A model generated the notes under the pieces. The model worked only from the letters and a program-made list of their open reading frames with translations, searched no databases and had not been told where the DNA came from. Made by a program: the position numbers and the translations under genes. From Patescibacteria group bacterium (GTDB lineage Bacteria; Patescibacteriota; Microgenomatia; UBA1400; JAHJAY01), in contig JAHJAY010000011.1 in the NCBI GenBank assembly GCA_018813815.1, forward strand, positions 1 through 38,550: 38,550 nucleotides of DNA. Reading direction: 5' to 3'. This document shows positions 25,675-34,722 of this stretch, one piece after another (the first letter of the stretch is position 1; each line of letters starts with the position of its first letter).

Positions 25675-27209
25675 AACAAGCATATTTAATTTTGCTGGTA
25701 ATTTTTTTATTCGCCCTGATTTTTCATTTACTGCCGATTTTTTATTCAGATATTTCTTTTAATTATGATACTGCTGCCAGCTGGTTGGAAGTAAGAGATA
25801 TGGTAATGCTGACAAAACCGCGGCTGGTTGGCGGCGAAGGCGGCATTAAGGGGATTTTTTTCGGCCCAACTTGGCATTATATTCTCGCCGGATTGTTTTT
25901 TGTTTTTAACGGCGATCCCCGAGCCGGCGCTTTAGCTTCAGCCCTAATTAACCTCAGCTGTATTCCGTTGGCTTGGTTAATTGGCAAACAAATTAATCAG
26001 TTGACCGGTATTTTAGCCGCGTTCTTTTTTGCTTTAGCGCCCATAATGATCGGTTCTTCTTCTTATCAATTTGTGGTTAATGCTTTTCCCTTTATTAATC
26101 TGATGGCTCTCTGGCTGCTAAACTATCAAAATAAGAAGTGGACATTAATGGCGCTGGCATTTTGGGCCAGCCTTTCATTTCACTTTGAACCGGTCGTGGC
26201 CATTGGTTTTAACTTGGCAATATTCGGGCTTATGTTTAAATCAATCAAAAAACTTGCCTGGAAAAATAAACTCAGTTTGGTTTTAATCTGGTTATTACCT
26301 TTTGGACCGCAGCTGATTTTTGATTTGAGGCATGACTGGCTGCAAACCCGGGCGATTATCAAATTTATCCAAGAACGGGGGCAGGGTTTAGGCGGCAGTC
26401 TGCCTTTTTTTACCCGGTTAATTAACCGGCCATATTTATTAATCAACCACTTTAGCGAAACTGTAACTGCTAACCATATCTGGCTCAGCACCTTATTACT
26501 GGGTTTAATGATTTTTGGGTTAAAAGCAATCTTTATTAAAGGCAGTTTAAAACAGAAACAATTAGCCAAACAAAGCCTGACACTTTTAAGCATACCTTTG
26601 TTGTATTATATTTTTATTTTTAGTCCGGGAATTAAACCATGGTATTACACCAGTTTTCCGGCGGTATATGGAATAGTTTTTGCTCTAACCCTGACTTGGT
26701 GGTTAAAACAAAAAAACCTTAAATATTTTGCCTGGCTGGCGCTTAGCGGTTTTTGTTTAACCGGCATTTGGGCGTCAGCCTATTTACCCAAATTAAAACA
26801 GGGCTTTCCCAGCACTGATCCCAGTAGTTTAAAAAACCAGCTGGCGGTGATTGACTGGATTTATCAAGATTCAGCCGGTCAGGATTTTGTAGTTTATACT
26901 TATTCGCCGGCAATTTATGATTATCCCTGGCAATATCTTTTTTGGTGGCAAGCTGAAAAAAAGCAACTCCCTCTACCTAAAGATTTCAGCTATCAACCAA
27001 AAACCTATGACTATGTTGCCAATAAATTAGCCTATGTACCGCCACCGGAAACAAGCAGCCGATTTATCACTTACCTTATTTTTGAGCCTCATGATCCGTC
27101 CCGGGAAACCAGCTATACACCCGAAGACTTTATGCAACCCTACGTTGATTTGCAATTGATTGCCAGTAAAAATTTTAACAGCAGAATCAGAGTAGAAAAA
27201 CGCCTGTGA
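25671..27209 (+). CDS. GT-C-like multi-pass membrane glycosyltransferase (PMT/ArnT-like)
   Basis: About 11 hydrophobic segments, early NYDTAASWLEVRDMV loop; overlaps the upstream gene by 4 bp. Confidence 0.7.
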   Translation: MKQAYLILLVIFLFALIFHLLPIFYSDISFNYDTAASWLEVRDMVMLTKPRLVGGEGGIKGIFFGPTWHYILAGLFFVFNGDPRAGALASALINLSCIPLAWLIGKQINQLTGILAAFFFALAPIMIGSSSYQFVVNAFPFINLMALWLLNYQNKKWTLMALAFWASLSFHFEPVVAIGFNLAIFGLMFKSIKKLAWKNKLSLVLIWLLPFGPQLIFDLRHDWLQTRAIIKFIQERGQGLGGSLPFFTRLINRPYLLINHFSETVTANHIWLSTLLLGLMIFGLKAIFIKGSLKQKQLAKQSLTLLSIPLLYYIFIFSPGIKPWYYTSFPAVYGIVFALTLTWWLKQKNLKYFAWLALSGFCLTGIWASAYLPKLKQGFPSTDPSSLKNQLAVIDWIYQDSAGQDFVVYTYSPAIYDYPWQYLFWWQAEKKQLPLPKDFSYQPKTYDYVANKLAYVPPPETSSRFITYLIFEPHDPSRETSYTPEDFMQPYVDLQLIASKNFNSRIRVEKRL

Positions 27210-27488
27210 TTACTTTTTCTCAATTCTAATTGCCTGACCCTTAATCAAAGCTTGGGCAACTTTTTTATAAGCGCTGTTTAAGATCCGGCTAAAAGTCGGT
27301 TGAGAGATTTTCATTTTTTTGGCCGCGTCAAGATGCTCAAGACCATCAACATCATGAAGTTTAAGAGCCTCAAGCTCATCAGCCTGCAGATTAACTTCTT
27401 TTAACAGCCGCGCCGGTATACCCCGGGGTTTAAAATAACACACACAGGGCCGAAAACGCAGACAGCGGCAACGTCGCGGTCTCACCAT
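27210..27488 (-). CDS. DUF134 family HTH protein
   Basis: RPRRCRCLRFRPCVCYFKPRGIP ... LQADELEALKLHDVDGLEHLDAAKKMKISQPTFSRILNSAYKKVAQALIKGQAI. Confidence 0.92.
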   Translation of the reverse strand: MVRPRRCRCLRFRPCVCYFKPRGIPARLLKEVNLQADELEALKLHDVDGLEHLDAAKKMKISQPTFSRILNSAYKKVAQALIKGQAIRIEKK

Positions 27489-27491
27489 AAT

Positions 27492-27716
27492 TTATTCCTC
27501 TTTGTTTAATTCTACCAATTCTTTTTCTACTGCTTCAAGTTCTTCTTTTAAACAAGCTTGATAATCTTTTAAATCTTGTGCTTGATTTTTTTGGCTCCAG
27601 CGGGGAAAAAAAGATCTTCTGCCATAACCACAACAACTACATGGACCACAACCGCGGCCAGTCATTGGTCCCATTCCTCGAGGACCGGTTCCATCAAATC
27701 CAGGCATATTCCTCAC
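27492..27716 (-). CDS. DUF5320 domain protein
   Basis: MPGFDGTGPRGMGPMTGRGCGPC plus C-terminal coiled coil. Confidence 0.9.
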   Translation of the reverse strand: MRNMPGFDGTGPRGMGPMTGRGCGPCSCCGYGRRSFFPRWSQKNQAQDLKDYQACLKEELEAVEKELVELNKEE

Positions 27717-27730
27717 CCCCTTTCATAATT

Positions 27731-27754
27731 TATAATGAATATATATTCATTATA
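27731..27754. promoter_or_regulatory. perfect 24-bp palindrome (putative operator) overlapping a -10 box
   Basis: TATAATGAATATATATTCATTATA is self-complementary. Confidence 0.8.
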
Positions 27755-27776
27755 GCGGCTGGTTGGTTTTTGTCAA
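27749..27776 (-). promoter_or_regulatory. promoter of the DUF5320-DUF134 operon
   Basis: Minus strand TTGACA (27776-27771), 16 bp, TATAAT (27754-27749). Confidence 0.75.
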
Positions 27777-27819
27777 GCGTATCTTGACAAACAGTTTATA
27801 AAATAGGTAAATATAGTTA

Positions 27820-28296
27820 ATGGCTAAGAAAAAGGCAAAAAAGAAACTGAGTTGGGATAAAAAACTTTTTGCCTGGGTAATTCTTCTGGTTGGCATCTTT
27901 ACTATTCTGGCAATAGTCAGCGTTATCAGCCAAAGTACTGAAATGAGAAAATATGCGGCTGAGCGTAGTCGAATGGCAGCGGTTAACAAATGTGAATATT
28001 TTCAGAACAGTTGTCGGGGCTGCATTGTTACCGGTTGCCGCTTTTGTACGGATTTGAACAGCGATAAAACCGTTTGTGCTGGTGAAGATCGAGCTTTAAT
28101 CGCCACTTATAAATGCACTACTGATGTTAACATGTGCACTGAAGCTAAACCTGAACCATATGAGATTCCGATTTCACCTATTCCGACAATTGCTGTTTCG
28201 GCTACCCCTATTCCTCGAGTTAGTACTCCAGTTAAAAAACCACTCCGATACGACCCAAGCGGCATTTGGAACTGGTTTCGATCCTGGTTAAAATAA
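27820..28296 (+). CDS. membrane-anchored Cys-rich protein (PSI-like pattern)
   Basis: TM segment, then KCEYFQNSCRGCIVTGCRFCTDLNSDKTVC, Pro-rich tail. Confidence 0.7.
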   Translation: MAKKKAKKKLSWDKKLFAWVILLVGIFTILAIVSVISQSTEMRKYAAERSRMAAVNKCEYFQNSCRGCIVTGCRFCTDLNSDKTVCAGEDRALIATYKCTTDVNMCTEAKPEPYEIPISPIPTIAVSATPIPRVSTPVKKPLRYDPSGIWNWFRSWLK

Positions 28297-28345
28297 ACGA
28301 AACTTCATTTCATGATCACTAAAGCAATTATTCCTGTATTGGGGG

Positions 28346-31123
28346 TTATTTCCGATGATGGGGGGCGACAATCAGGCCGCACTTTTTGTATTTGTAAGGC
28401 TTGCCTGTTTGAGGATTCACTGCGCCGCAAGGACAGGGATCATTACGGCCAACTTTCTTTTTACCGGAAACAATTGGTTTAACAAAGCCTTGGCCGGGCA
28501 ATGGCGCCATGGGTGCGGCCGCTTGGACGCCGACCGGCGCCTCAACTGCCGGCCGGCCGTGGCGATCAGCTTTAGGTGCTTTGCCCGGCTTTTCCGGAGC
28601 AATCTCCTCGCCTCGACCTTCTATTGCTTCCTGGGGCATGGCTGTTGGTTGAGCCGCTACTTCAACCCGAAAAATCCGCCTGATAATTTCATAATCGATT
28701 TTACCCACCAACTGTTCAAACATGGTAAAAGCCTCTGATTTATATTCCACTAAAGGATCCTGCTGGGCATAACCGCGTAAACCGATCCCCTCACGCAAGT
28801 TTTCAACTGCATCCAAATGATCAATCCATAAACGATCAATAGTGGATAGAAAAACAAAACGCTCGGCTTCACGCATCACTTCCGGAGTCAAAGTTGTTTC
28901 CCTTTGCCGGTAAGTTTGTCGAACAAGCTGTTTAAATTCAGCGGTCAATTTTTGAGCTGATTTTAATTGAACCAAACGATCAGTAAGTTTTTTTTGTGAT
29001 TGACTATTAAAGGGAATAATATGGCAGAATTCCATTACCAACTTTTCAATTTCTTTTTGAGTAAAACCTTCAGGCGCATAAAGATTAACCAAGCTGGTTA
29101 TTTCATTATCAACCAGAAGCAGTAATTTGTCTTTTAAATCAGAAACCTGAGGGTCAACATTTAAAAGCTGTTTACGGCGCTGATAAATAATTTCCCGCTG
29201 TTTATTCATCACGTCATCATATTCAACCAAGTGCTTGCGTGAATCAAAATGAAAACCTTCAACTTTAACCTGGGCTTGCTCTATCGCTTTGGAAACCATT
29301 GAATGCTCTAGGGGCACATCTTCAGGCATTTTAAAAATACCCATTAGCTTAGCCACCTGCTCGCCGCCGAATAAACGCATAATATCATCGTCAAGGGCCA
29401 CATAAAAACGTGATGAGCCGGGATCGCCTTGACGACCGGACCGTCCGCGCAGCTGATTATCAATCCGGCGGGATTCATGGCGCTCAGTCCCAATCACATG
29501 AAGGCCACCCAGCTTGATTACCCGGTCATGTTCTTTTTGCCAGTCTTTTTTGTCGCGGCCGGCCGAATCACCACCCAAAATAATATCAACGCCGCGACCG
29601 GCCATGTTGGTTGCCACGGTAATTCCGCCCACTTTTCCTGCCTGAGCAATAATCTGTGCTTCTTTTAAGTGGTTCTTGGCATTTAAAACATTGTGGGGAA
29701 TTTTTTTTCGTTTTAAAAAATTAGCTATTATTTGATTTTTACTAATTGAAGTCGTACCAATTAAAACCGGCTGGCCTTTTTTATTTAACTGCGCAACTTC
29801 CTCAACAATCGCCGCATATTTAGCCCGAGTGGTTTTGTAAACCGCATCAGTATGGTCCGCTCTAATCACCGGTTCATGCGTAGGCACTACAACTGTGTTT
29901 AATTCATAAATCCGCCTGAATTCTTCGGCTTCAGTTGCGGCTGTACCGGTCATACCGGCCAACTTCTCATACAGCCGGAAATAATTCTGAAAAGAAATTG
30001 TGGCTAAAGTTTTAGACTCTTGTTGAATTCCTACCCCTTCTTTGGCCTCAACCGATTGGTGTAAACCATCACTCCAGCGGCGCCCATGCATTAACCGGCC
30101 GGTAAATTCATCAACAATAATTACCTGCCCTTCTTTAACTACATAATCGCGGTCTTTAGAATATAAAGTTTTAGCCTTGAGAGCATTTTCAATGTGATGA
30201 ATGGTATCAAAATCTTTTTCATAAAGGTTTTCAATACCGAGTTTTTTCTCAGTTTTTCTTAGACCATGCTCTGTCAGGGTGGCAGTTTTCAACTTTTCGT
30301 CAATTTCATAGTCAGTATCCGGACTTAAAGTACCAATCAGCTGGGCAAATTGATAATATTTCTGAGTTGGTTCAACATCCGGAGCAGAAATAATTAAAGG
30401 TGTCCGGGCTTCATCAATTAAAATTGAGTCCACTTCATCAACAATGGCAAAATTATGCCCACGCTGAACCTGCTGTTCAAGCGCCTGAACCATGTTATCT
30501 CGCAAATAATCAAAACCAAATTCATTATTAGTGCCGTAAGTAATATCCGCCGCATAAGCCTGACGGCGCTCAACCGGACGAAGATGAGCTAAGCGCTCGT
30601 CTTGAGCTGATTTATCCGCGTGTTTGTAATCATATAAAAAAGCCTGGTCATGTATAATGCAGCCAACCGACAAACCAAGCAGGCTAAAAATCGGTCCATT
30701 CCAACCGGTATCACGGCGAGCCAAATAATCATTAACCGTAACTAAATGACAACCCTTACTCTTTAAAGCATTGAGATAAAGTGCCGGAACAGCAGACAAA
30801 GTTTTACCTTCGCCGGTTTTTTGCTCCGCAATCATCCCCTTATGAAAACAAATTGCCGCCAACAACTGTTCATCATAAAGACGCAAACCAATTGTTCTGT
30901 GAGCGGCTTCACGCGCTAAAGCAAAAGCATCAACTAAAACATCATCAGGTGCATCACCGCGTTCCAACCGAAGTTTAAATTCTTCAGTTTTGGCTTTAAA
31001 CTCGGATTTTTTCAATTTTTTAGTTTTGGGCTCAAGCTGGTTAATAGCCACAACCATAGGCTCGAATTTTTTTAACTGGCGAATATTGGTATCTAAAAAC
31101 CTGCTTAAAAATTTTAAAACCAT
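28346..31123 (-). CDS. secA: preprotein translocase subunit SecA
   Basis: MIAEQKTGEGKTLSA, IVDEVDSILIDEARTPLIIS, TNMAGRGVDIILGG, QLRGRSGRQGDPGSSRFY; C-terminal NDPCPCG. Confidence 0.98.
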   Translation of the reverse strand: MVLKFLSRFLDTNIRQLKKFEPMVVAINQLEPKTKKLKKSEFKAKTEEFKLRLERGDAPDDVLVDAFALAREAAHRTIGLRLYDEQLLAAICFHKGMIAEQKTGEGKTLSAVPALYLNALKSKGCHLVTVNDYLARRDTGWNGPIFSLLGLSVGCIIHDQAFLYDYKHADKSAQDERLAHLRPVERRQAYAADITYGTNNEFGFDYLRDNMVQALEQQVQRGHNFAIVDEVDSILIDEARTPLIISAPDVEPTQKYYQFAQLIGTLSPDTDYEIDEKLKTATLTEHGLRKTEKKLGIENLYEKDFDTIHHIENALKAKTLYSKDRDYVVKEGQVIIVDEFTGRLMHGRRWSDGLHQSVEAKEGVGIQQESKTLATISFQNYFRLYEKLAGMTGTAATEAEEFRRIYELNTVVVPTHEPVIRADHTDAVYKTTRAKYAAIVEEVAQLNKKGQPVLIGTTSISKNQIIANFLKRKKIPHNVLNAKNHLKEAQIIAQAGKVGGITVATNMAGRGVDIILGGDSAGRDKKDWQKEHDRVIKLGGLHVIGTERHESRRIDNQLRGRSGRQGDPGSSRFYVALDDDIMRLFGGEQVAKLMGIFKMPEDVPLEHSMVSKAIEQAQVKVEGFHFDSRKHLVEYDDVMNKQREIIYQRRKQLLNVDPQVSDLKDKLLLLVDNEITSLVNLYAPEGFTQKEIEKLVMEFCHIIPFNSQSQKKLTDRLVQLKSAQKLTAEFKQLVRQTYRQRETTLTPEVMREAERFVFLSTIDRLWIDHLDAVENLREGIGLRGYAQQDPLVEYKSEAFTMFEQLVGKIDYEIIRRIFRVEVAAQPTAMPQEAIEGRGEEIAPEKPGKAPKADRHGRPAVEAPVGVQAAAPMAPLPGQGFVKPIVSGKKKVGRNDPCPCGAVNPQTGKPYKYKKCGLIVAPHHRK

Positions 31124-31124
31124 A

Positions 31125-31406
31125 TTAGACTTCCAAACTCATCGCATAGTTTTGTAGAAGAGTACTATACATTAAACTTTCTTCTGCTTTTAATAAAGAA
31201 TTATTTGCTTTCAACAAATCATTTTCTAAATTATTAAGAATTTGCCGTACATAGGGTTTTTGCTTGGTCTTACTTAGTTGTTTTAACCACTGACTGGCTT
31301 CTTGGGAAAACCGGTCGGCCGTTGCATAAGAACCCCTTTGGATACTATTGGTTATTCTATTAAGGTCGCTAGCTAAAGAAAACAGAATCAATTTGCTATT
31401 TTTCAT
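31125..31406 (-). CDS. hypothetical helical protein
   Basis: 93 aa, predicted helical; overlaps the upstream gene by 4 bp (ATGA). Confidence 0.6.
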   Translation of the reverse strand: MKNSKLILFSLASDLNRITNSIQRGSYATADRFSQEASQWLKQLSKTKQKPYVRQILNNLENDLLKANNSLLKAEESLMYSTLLQNYAMSLEV

Positions 31407-31741
31407 AAAATTTCTTTAAAAAAATGTTTTGTCAATTTCTCATATTCTACTTGAATCTTTGGATCCTGAATAACATTAGTTCGATTATTGTCTCGAGGGC
31501 GAATATTAATTATCGCATTAAAATCAATTGTCTTTGTTTGCAAATCAACCCCACCGCCCCAGATATTAATTTGATCCGACTCTTGACTAATTAAAATTTG
31601 CTCACCTTCAAAATGAAGCTTCATGCCCGCTGAACAAATTTTTTTCTTTATATCAATAACTGTTTTGATATAAAGACCAAATTCTTCTTTGAGTTTTTTG
31701 ATTTCCTCTAAAGAGTAGGGTTTTATGGTAGTAATAATCAT
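31403..31741 (-). CDS. DUF5674-like protein
   Basis: AGMKLHFEGEQILISQESDQINIWGGGVDLQTKTIDFNAIINIRPRDNNRTNVIQDPKIQ. Confidence 0.75.
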   Translation of the reverse strand: MIITTIKPYSLEEIKKLKEEFGLYIKTVIDIKKKICSAGMKLHFEGEQILISQESDQINIWGGGVDLQTKTIDFNAIINIRPRDNNRTNVIQDPKIQVEYEKLTKHFFKEIL

Positions 31742-31795
31742 ATTTCTAATTGTAACTTTTTAGGAAGAAAACTGCTAGAGGCGGCAGAAAACAAA

Positions 31796-32089
31796 CTAAA
31801 GCGCTGGCTTGAATCTAATTTCCAGTCTTTTACCTAAAGCCTGAGCAAAACGGTTAAGAAAAGTAAGCGAGGGGGTAATCTTTCCACTTTCAACGCGTGA
31901 AATATTAGATTGTTTTGTTTTGAGCTTGTTGGCTAATTCCTTTTGAGTCAAACCACTCTCTAGTCGAGCCTTAATCATAGCGCTAATCGCTTCGTACTTA
32001 GGCCGAAGTTTCTCATATTCTCTTTTGAATTCAGGGTTAGAAAGAAATTCTGCTTTAACTTCTTTCCATTCTCTAAATTTTCTTCTCAT
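31796..32089 (-). CDS. XRE-family HTH antitoxin-like protein (HigA type)
   Basis: ARLESGLTQKELANKLKTKQSNISRVESGKITPSLTFLNRFAQALGKRLEI. Confidence 0.9.
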   Translation of the reverse strand: MRRKFREWKEVKAEFLSNPEFKREYEKLRPKYEAISAMIKARLESGLTQKELANKLKTKQSNISRVESGKITPSLTFLNRFAQALGKRLEIRFKPAL

Positions 32090-32098
32090 GCTCTCCTC

Positions 32099-32206
32099 CT
32101 ATTTTAAAAAACTTAGATATTCTTTCAATCGTTTTTGTACCAACTTAATTTCTTTTTTGGGTGTCTTTTGTATTGTTCTGTAAAAAATAACTGTAAATTT
32201 GGGCAT
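32099..32206 (-). pseudogene. 35-aa RelE/HigB-like N-terminal fragment
   Basis: MPKFTVIFYRTIQKTPKKEIKLVQKRLKEYLSFLK*, immediately upstream of the XRE gene. Confidence 0.45.
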
Positions 32207-32219
32207 TTGTGCAATTTCT

Positions 32220-32245
32220 ACAATATATCACTTTTGATATATTGT
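32220..32245. promoter_or_regulatory. inverted repeat (putative TA operator) overlapping a promoter
   Basis: ACAATATATCA-cttt-TGATATATTGT: 11-bp perfect arms. Minus-strand TTGACA at 32248-32243. Confidence 0.7.
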
Positions 32246-32904
32246 CAAGGGCGGCAGTGAATCATCAAATTGCTGAAGACACGCTGGAGAGTAATCCGGG
32301 GAAACACTTTTTCCAACCGGCGAATAAATTCCTCAGCCTCTTTTTTCTTAGAACCGTAAAAAAGGTGGTTAAAGATAACCAAGCCGTTTTTGTCAATCGC
32401 GCGTTTAATGGCAGTGAGAAATTTTCTACTTTTAACGTCAGTTGGTATCTGATCACCGAGGTAGAGGTCAACAATAATTAGGTTGTAGAGTGTAGGTTGT
32501 AGGGCGTAGTCCTTTACGAATTTAATAGCGTCGCTAGTAATAATTTTAAGGTTAGAGATTTGGCCCAAATCAAAATATTTTTTAGCCAACTTAACCATGA
32601 GCGGGTCGATTTCTATGCCTGTGATTTTAACTTGCGGCCATTTTTGTAAAATTAATTTAACTACAGTTCCCCCTCCCAACCCCAGAATTAAAACATTTTG
32701 AGCTTTGTCTGCCTTCGGGAGATCTACCGTAGGTAGAGGTATTTGAACATTTTTCAACCCTTTTTTCCAAATCTGAGTTAGTACTCCGCCTGACTGCAAT
32801 AAGCCGCCAACTTCAATCCTCACTGAACCAAGCTGGTGAACTACCTGAATCCGGCCATTAATCGGTGAAACAATTTCCTCAAGTAATTGTTTCTTTATCC
32901 ACAT
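32245..32904 (-). CDS. spermidine synthase-like methyltransferase
   Basis: NVLILGLGGGTVVKLILQKWPQVKITGIEIDPLMVKLAKKYF ... LIIVDLYLGDQIP. Internal Met start preferred over 32970. Confidence 0.85.
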   Translation of the reverse strand: MWIKKQLLEEIVSPINGRIQVVHQLGSVRIEVGGLLQSGGVLTQIWKKGLKNVQIPLPTVDLPKADKAQNVLILGLGGGTVVKLILQKWPQVKITGIEIDPLMVKLAKKYFDLGQISNLKIITSDAIKFVKDYALQPTLYNLIIVDLYLGDQIPTDVKSRKFLTAIKRAIDKNGLVIFNHLFYGSKKKEAEEFIRRLEKVFPRITLQRVFSNLMIHCRP

Positions 32905-34129
32905 AGGCCTGCAAGATTTTGGGAACCTGAATTGAACCATCTGCTTGTTGATAATTTTCCAGAATGGCAATCAATAAACGCTCGGCAAAATAAGTGCCGT
33001 TTAAAGTATGAACAAAATCAGTAGCATTATTTTTCTGGCGGTATTTTATATTCAAGCGCCGAGCCTGAAAATCAGTACAACTACTGGCTGAGTGGGTTTC
33101 GCGATATTTGTTTTGCGAAGGCAGCCAACATTCAATATCATACTTACGCGCCGCCGGTAAACCTAAATCACCGGAGCACATTTTAATTACTTGATAGGGT
33201 AAATTGAGAGATTGAACCAGCTTTTCTTCTAAAGCTAAAAGCCACTCGTGCTCTTGGTCAGAATTTTGCGGTCGGATAAAAACAAACATTTCCATTTTAT
33301 TGAATTGGTGAACCCGTAAGAGTCCGCGGGTATCTTTGCCATAACTGCCGGCTTCCCGACGAAAACAAGTAGAAAAAGCTATATACCTTTTGGGTAAATC
33401 ATTTTCATTAAACAACTCATCGCCGTGCATCGGACCAATTGATTGCTCTGAAGTGCCGACAAGGTATAAATCATCTGCTTCTAAAAAATAGCTTTCCGCT
33501 TGGCCGCCGTGTTCCAAATAACCCATGGCCTGCATAGCCTTGCTTTTAATCATCACCGGCGGAATAACCGGTACAAAGCCTTGTTTTAATAAATTAGTAA
33601 AACCCAGTTGGATCAAAGCCATTTCCAAAAGCACAGCTTCATTTTTCCAATAACCAAAACGCGTTCCGGAAACTTTAGCGGCTCGCTTGACATCAATCAA
33701 ATCCAAAGCCTCACCTAACTCCAAATGGTCTTTAGGTTTAAATTTAAAATTGGGTTTTTCCCCCCAAGTTTTAATTACTTGATTGGCTGACTCATCTTTA
33801 GCAATGGCAACATCCTCAGCCGGCGGATTGGGAATTTGTTGAAGCAATTCAATAAAATCTTTTTCGTCTTTAGCTAATCGGGGCTCAAGCGCTTTAAGCT
33901 CATCTTTAAGGGTTGTCGCTTGGCTAATTAAACTTTTATCCTGATTAGTCTTAAGTTTAGCGGTGATTTCATTGTGCTGGGCGCGAAGCTGTTCAACTTT
34001 TCCTAACAGTTCCCGCCGCTCTTTATCTGACTGAAGCAGTTGATCAACCAATTTTGGCTCAACATTTTTGGCCTGACAAGCTGTTTTAAACTTTTCCGGA
34101 TCTTGGCGAAGCTGATTAATATCAATCAT
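32879..34129 (-). CDS. serS: seryl-tRNA synthetase
   Basis: MIDINQLRQDPEKFK, long coiled coil, YLVGTSEQSIGPMHGDELF, CFRREAGSYGKDTRGLLRVHQFNKMEMF, class II motif 3 region. Confidence 0.97.
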   Translation of the reverse strand: MIDINQLRQDPEKFKTACQAKNVEPKLVDQLLQSDKERRELLGKVEQLRAQHNEITAKLKTNQDKSLISQATTLKDELKALEPRLAKDEKDFIELLQQIPNPPAEDVAIAKDESANQVIKTWGEKPNFKFKPKDHLELGEALDLIDVKRAAKVSGTRFGYWKNEAVLLEMALIQLGFTNLLKQGFVPVIPPVMIKSKAMQAMGYLEHGGQAESYFLEADDLYLVGTSEQSIGPMHGDELFNENDLPKRYIAFSTCFRREAGSYGKDTRGLLRVHQFNKMEMFVFIRPQNSDQEHEWLLALEEKLVQSLNLPYQVIKMCSGDLGLPAARKYDIECWLPSQNKYRETHSASSCTDFQARRLNIKYRQKNNATDFVHTLNGTYFAERLLIAILENYQQADGSIQVPKILQAYVDKETIT

Positions 34130-34149
34130 GGTTTAATTTTAACACACTT

Positions 34150-34713
34150 TTAGAGCCCTAATTCATCACTAATCGCCTGCATTGCCTGAAGACTCAGCTC
34201 AACAAAATCCCGCAAAGGAATACCAAGCTTTTCTTCACACATAGCAATATGCTCCCTTCGGGTTCCCCGAGCAAAAGCGTTGTCTTTAAATTTTTTCATT
34301 ACTGACTTAACCTTCATTGAAGCCAGATTTTTATCCGGCCGGACTAAGGCTGTGGCAACAATTAAGCCAGTTAAAGTATCACTGCAAAACAATGACCAAT
34401 CCATTTTACTCTCAGGCTTAAATTGGCTCTCGTAATTATGAGATGCCATGCAATGCTTAACCGACTCGGGAATTTCATAGCCTTTTTCTTCTAAAAGCTG
34501 ACTAACAATAATTCCCTGCTCTTCAGCTGAAACCTCCGAGGTATAGTCAGCATCATGCAGTAAACCGGCCAAGGCCCATTCTTCTTCCTTTTCCGGATCA
34601 AAACGCTTAGCCAGAATTCGCATAACTGCTTCAGTCGCATACATATGTTTTCTAATATTCTCATTAGCAATCTGCTGATGCATAAAAACTAATGCCTCAT
34701 CTCGGCTAATCAT
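34150..34713 (-). CDS. HD domain phosphohydrolase family protein
   Basis: HMYATEAVMRILAKRF, WALAGLLHDADYTS, AHNYE-like MASHNYESQF. Confidence 0.88.
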   Translation of the reverse strand: MISRDEALVFMHQQIANENIRKHMYATEAVMRILAKRFDPEKEEEWALAGLLHDADYTSEVSAEEQGIIVSQLLEEKGYEIPESVKHCMASHNYESQFKPESKMDWSLFCSDTLTGLIVATALVRPDKNLASMKVKSVMKKFKDNAFARGTRREHIAMCEEKLGIPLRDFVELSLQAMQAISDELGL

Positions 34714-34722
34714 GTTGTCTCC

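Noticed and set aside
26180-26593. 137-aa minus ORF
   Set aside because: Antisense to the GT-C-like membrane protein; no recognisable motif.
28355-28738. 127-aa plus ORF
   Set aside because: Antisense to the secA 3' region.
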